Source: JANXVR01 sp034667405 (lineage in GTDB: Bacteria; Actinomycetota; UBA4738; HRBIN12). Taken from it: a DNA stretch of 64,000 bases. The position numbers and the translations under genes were made by a program. A model generated the notes under the pieces. The model was not told the origin of the DNA. It did no database searches and saw only the letters and a program-made list of their open reading frames with translations. Shown piece after piece: positions 60,985 to 64,000 of the stretch (within the stretch, counting starts at the first letter, position 1; every line of letters begins with the position of its first letter). The DNA is taken from positions 62,001 to 126,000 of the forward strand of contig JAXDJX010000031.1 of assembly GCA_034667405.1 (NCBI GenBank), given 5' to 3'.

Positions 60985-62628
60985 ATGGAGCAGGCAGCGC
61001 GCGCGAGAGAGATCGCCGACCGATACTGGGACGAACTCCTTGCGCTGGAACCCATGCTGGGAACGATGAGCGGCGACGAGCGGTTCGACGACCGGCTGCC
61101 CGATCCTGGGCCCGACGGTCGCGCGGCCAGCGAGACGATCCAGCGCCGGGTCTTGGCCGACATCGAAGCCCTGGACACGACCGGCCTGGACGAAGTTATG
61201 CGCACCACGGTCGACGTCGTCGAAGCCATCGCGTTGCGATACCTCGCAGCGGCCGAACACCGCACCGACCTGCTCGCGCCCGCGAGCCACTGGTTCGGTC
61301 CCGCGAGCGTGCTTGCCGAGATCGGTTCGCTCCAGCAAGCCGACACCCCCGAGCGCTTGGACCGGCTCGAAGCACGGCTCCGGGCGATCCCGGCCTTCAT
61401 CCAGGCGACCCAGGGTGTCGCGGAGGAAGGGATCGCGCGCGGTGTGACCTCCCCGCGTGTGGTCGCCGAACGTGCCGTCGCCCAACTGGAACGGATCATG
61501 GCGCTCGGGTCTGAAGACTCGCCCGCCCTGGCCCAGGCGAAGGACAACGATGCTCGAACGCGCCTGGCGGGAGTGATCGCCCAGGTGGTCAACCCCGCGT
61601 ATGAGCGTTACTTCACGTTCCTCCGTGACGGATACCTTCCTCATGCGACCGAGACCATCGGCTTGAGCGCGCTGCCCGGCGGGGACGCCATGTACAGCGC
61701 CGAGGTATTGGCCTCGACCACTCTCCCGATGGATCCTCAGGAGATCCACGACCTGGGTCACGAACGGTTCGACGCGATCCAGGAGGAGCGCGCCGAGATC
61801 GCGAAGCGACTGGGCTACGCCTCGGCGAAAGAGGCGGTAGCGGCACACGTCGCCTCGGGCAAGGACTCCATCGCTACCAAGGACGAACTGAAAGCTCTTG
61901 CGGAAGAGCAGGTGCGTCGCAGTTGGGACGCCGCGCCCGCCTTCTTCGGCCGTTTGCCCTCCACCTGGTGCGAAGTCCAACTGGTCGAAGAATTCCGCGA
62001 AGCCGACATGGCGTTCGCGTTCTACAACGCCCCCACGGCCGACGGATCGCGTCCCGGTGTCTATTACGTGAACGGCTTCGACCTCGGGGCCCGCGAACGA
62101 CACGGCCTCGCGTCGGTGACGTATCACGAAGCCCACCCCGGTCACCATTTCCAGATCGCGCTTGAGCAGGAGACGGAGGACCGACCCGCGGTTCGCAGGT
62201 TCGGAGGCTTCATGGCCGGGAGCGCCTTCTGCGAGGGCTGGGGCCTCTACAGCGAACGGCTCGCCGACGAGATGGGCCTCTACGTCGACGATTGGGAACG
62301 GATGGGGATGCTGGAGGCACAGGCTCACCGCGCGGGCAGGCTCATCACCGACACTGGCATCCACGCGCTCGGATGGGGACGAGAACGCTCCATCGAGAAG
62401 CTCGTGGAGGGTGGCGTGTCGCCCTCCGACGCCGTGATCGAGATCGATCGCTACATCGCGATGCCTGGCCAGGCGCTCAGCTACATGATCGGGATGATCG
62501 AGATCCAGAAGGCTCGCGAGGCAGCGGAGGCACGTGAGGGCAGCGCGTTCTCGCTGAAGGACTTCCACGATCGCGTGCTGTCACTCGGGCAGTTGCCGCT
62601 CCCCGCCCTGCGGCGCGAGCTGGGATAA
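60985..62628 (+). CDS. DUF885 family metallohydrolase
   Basis: 547 residues, helical. TYHEAHPGHHFQ near residue 388 is the HExxH-like zinc motif (HEAxPGHH) of DUF885 proteins, and EGWGLYSERLADEMG supplies the third ligand. Members are thought to be peptidases, with a carboxypeptidase-like fold, though few are characterised. It has no signal peptide and probably acts in the cytoplasm. GAAGGGA before the ATG at 60985 sets the start; it is 14 bases after the SDR stop. Confidence 0.9.
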   Translation: MEQAARAREIADRYWDELLALEPMLGTMSGDERFDDRLPDPGPDGRAASETIQRRVLADIEALDTTGLDEVMRTTVDVVEAIALRYLAAAEHRTDLLAPASHWFGPASVLAEIGSLQQADTPERLDRLEARLRAIPAFIQATQGVAEEGIARGVTSPRVVAERAVAQLERIMALGSEDSPALAQAKDNDARTRLAGVIAQVVNPAYERYFTFLRDGYLPHATETIGLSALPGGDAMYSAEVLASTTLPMDPQEIHDLGHERFDAIQEERAEIAKRLGYASAKEAVAAHVASGKDSIATKDELKALAEEQVRRSWDAAPAFFGRLPSTWCEVQLVEEFREADMAFAFYNAPTADGSRPGVYYVNGFDLGARERHGLASVTYHEAHPGHHFQIALEQETEDRPAVRRFGGFMAGSAFCEGWGLYSERLADEMGLYVDDWERMGMLEAQAHRAGRLITDTGIHALGWGRERSIEKLVEGGVSPSDAVIEIDRYIAMPGQALSYMIGMIEIQKAREAAEAREGSAFSLKDFHDRVLSLGQLPLPALRRELG

Positions 62629-62636
62629 GCGGACAG

Positions 62637-63506
62637 TCAGCGAACCGCGCGCAAGAAGAGGTAGTCGATGATCCGACGTTCCCAGAGCAGTTCGACCTGG
62701 GACACCATGATTTGGGCGGCGAGTTCGTAGGAGCCTGCCATCTCGTGAGCTGCGTGGGCTCGCACCAACCTTCCACGGACGAACCGGAGCGCCGGACCGA
62801 TCACCCGCTCCCCGACCAGCTCCACGTCGACGTCGCGGAATCCGGCCCGCTCGGCGGCCGCCGCGATCTGTCGGGGCGTCGCGGCCGCGTGGCGTCCCAA
62901 ACCCCAGACACGCAGCTGGGAAAGCGCGGCGAGTCCCTCCCGTGGTCCCCGCGGATATCGATTGGTTGGGATGTCGGACATCGTGAGGATCCCTCCGGGG
63001 CGAAGGACCCGGTGCGCCTCCCGGAAGAACCGTTCGCGTGAAGGGAAATGGAACGCCGCCTCCACGCTGATCACCCCGTCGAGGGAACCACCTCGCATGG
63101 GGATCCGCATCGCATCCGCGTTGAGGGCTCCGGCGCCGGCCTCGGCTAGGGCCTCACGGCCCGCACGCAGTTGCGACAGCGTGATGTTGAGAGCGGTCAG
63201 TCGCCGCGGCTCCACGACCCGAGCGATCACCGGATCCTGCACGGCAAGACCGTTCCCCACGTCGAGGATCTCTCCGCCGGTCGGCAGGTCGGCCGCCATC
63301 CGTTCGACCAATCGCCGAGGAGCCTCCGATGCTTCTGCCGGGTCGGTTCCATCGCCCTCCCAGAGGCCGAGGTTCAGCCATCCGGGAGCGAGCGCCAGGA
63401 AGAAATCGTCGCCGATGGAGTCGTAGACCGTCTCTGCGGGGCGGCGTCCGAAGCGGAGCATGCCGATCGCGTGACGGAGGTTCTGCGGGGTCCAAGTGGC
63501 GGTCAT
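62637..63506 (-). CDS. SAM-dependent methyltransferase, class I
   Basis: 289 residues. The SAM motif I reads EILDVGNGLAVQDP (Asn in place of the common Cys). SVEAAFHFPSRERFFREAHRVLRPGG is a motif II/III region typical of small-molecule and lipid methyltransferases. Substrate unknown. The ATG at 63506 overlaps the stop of the upstream ABC permease gene (ATGA). Confidence 0.85.
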   Translation of the reverse strand: MTATWTPQNLRHAIGMLRFGRRPAETVYDSIGDDFFLALAPGWLNLGLWEGDGTDPAEASEAPRRLVERMAADLPTGGEILDVGNGLAVQDPVIARVVEPRRLTALNITLSQLRAGREALAEAGAGALNADAMRIPMRGGSLDGVISVEAAFHFPSRERFFREAHRVLRPGGILTMSDIPTNRYPRGPREGLAALSQLRVWGLGRHAAATPRQIAAAAERAGFRDVDVELVGERVIGPALRFVRGRLVRAHAAHEMAGSYELAAQIMVSQVELLWERRIIDYLFLRAVR

Positions 63507-64000
63507 CGTGTCGCGCGCCAGACCTCTCTCAGCTTCACGCGTGATCCCGTTCGCAAGACGGCGTTCGAATACAGTCGGCCGGCGAACGGAACCAGCACCG
63601 CGACCGATGCGATGAGGATCGCCAGGGAGGCGACGATCTGCCCGAGGGTCGCGGATCCAACCGCGATCCGAACCGGCATCGCGAGTGCAGATGAGAACGG
63701 CAGTAGCGAGGCCGTGATCGCGGTCGTGGTGTCTGGCGATTGCACGGCCCCGATGGAGATGAAGAACGAGGCCAGGATCAGCAGGTTGATAGGAACGATC
63801 GCGTTCTGCAGTTCCTCCATGCGCGCGACCAGTGCACCGGCCACCGCGAACAAGGAGGCGTAGAACGCGAATCCCAGCGCGAACCACCCCACCGAGATGG
63901 CGATCGTTCCCAGCGCATGCGCGGGTACATGCATGGCGCCCGTCACCGAGGCGAGCACCACGGCGTAGATCGAGATCCACACCAGCTGGAGCAGTCCCAG
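63503..64000 (-). CDS. ABC-2 type transporter permease, N-terminus cut by window edge
   Basis: The last 165 codons of a gene that continues off the right edge. Four hydrophobic segments are visible (VWISIYAVVLASV, IAISVGWFALGFAFYASLFAV, IVPINLLILASFFISIGAV, LASLAILIASVAVLVPF type). The pattern MEELQNAIVPINLL is typical of the ABC2_membrane_3/NatB-like permeases. It is followed directly by the methyltransferase gene with a four-base overlap. Confidence 0.8.
   Translation of the reverse strand: MGLLQLVWISIYAVVLASVTGAMHVPAHALGTIAISVGWFALGFAFYASLFAVAGALVARMEELQNAIVPINLLILASFFISIGAVQSPDTTTAITASLLPFSSALAMPVRIAVGSATLGQIVASLAILIASVAVLVPFAGRLYSNAVLRTGSRVKLREVWRATR

Noticed and set aside
60709..62568. 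Minus-strand open frame of 619 codons opposite the SDR and DUF885 genes
   Set aside because: Antisense shadow of recognised genes with His/Arg/Val-rich content and no domain.

Overview
The window is bacterial chromosome of high GC content with dense, short-gapped gene packing, and it looks like an uncultured member of the Actinomycetota. Supporting signs are the run mec-moeB-cysO / cysM-murI-(metallo-beta-lactamase)-rph-rdgB, whose order matches the Mycobacterium tuberculosis Rv1334-Rv1341 region, an InhA-like FabI, a DUF4333 lipoprotein, and frequent GTG starts. A striking local habit is a TANNNT -10 hexamer placed only 6-9 bases before the start codon of many genes, which implies widespread leaderless transcription. 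No phage, insertion sequence or CRISPR array was seen. The longest stretch between firmly called genes is 51540-51853, and it holds one small Cys-rich candidate gene.

Layout. 1-5240: valS (cut by the left edge), then tig-clpP-clpX in one proteostasis operon. 5305-8907: a HisN-like phosphatase, an ornithine-cyclodeaminase family protein, a PLP aminotransferase and DNA-3-methyladenine glycosylase I. 8918-13416: a corrinoid methyl-transfer operon (corrinoid protein, methyl-THF methyltransferase, DUF1638 protein, non-pyrrolysine MttB) divergent from a TetR regulator, with three copies of the palindrome TGACC-N3-GGTCA between them. 13397-19391: assorted genes (a tiny HExxH protein, a P1/S58 peptidase, zinc ribbons, a secreted beta-helix protein, PhzF) and tRNA-Pro and tRNA-Gly. 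19553-28349: five tightly coupled signalling genes with three histidine kinases, six receiver domains, two HPt domains and one GGDEF cyclase. 28431-38773: tRNA-Arg, a large exported protein, then a reverse-strand run of two GSAM-like aminotransferases around an alpha/beta hydrolase, a YcaQ-like protein, an AI-2E type permease, purE, purK and a zinc ribbon.

38924-46604: tRNA-His, tRNA-Lys, tRNA-Leu, a cupin, a PP-loop-like protein preceded by a possible leader peptide, an alpha/beta hydrolase-like protein, an L,D-transpeptidase, two membrane proteins, and a diguanylate cyclase plus sensor kinase pair. 46631-54567: rdgB, rph, a cAMP-phosphodiesterase-like MBL protein, murI, cysM, a secreted phosphoesterase, cysO, moeB, mec and selD. 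This assembles the sulfur-carrier cysteine pathway: the E1-like enzyme activates CysO, CysM loads cysteine on CysO thiocarboxylate, and Mec releases it. 54697-57762: a DoxX-Rieske fusion with an internal Tat-like motif, divergent from an OmpR/EnvZ-type pair, with four 11-bp-phased half-sites between them. 57759-64000: fabI, a DUF4333 lipoprotein, a putative exported glycosidase-like protein, an SDR lacking the catalytic lysine, a DUF885 hydrolase, a methyltransferase and the end of an ABC-2 permease cut by the right edge.
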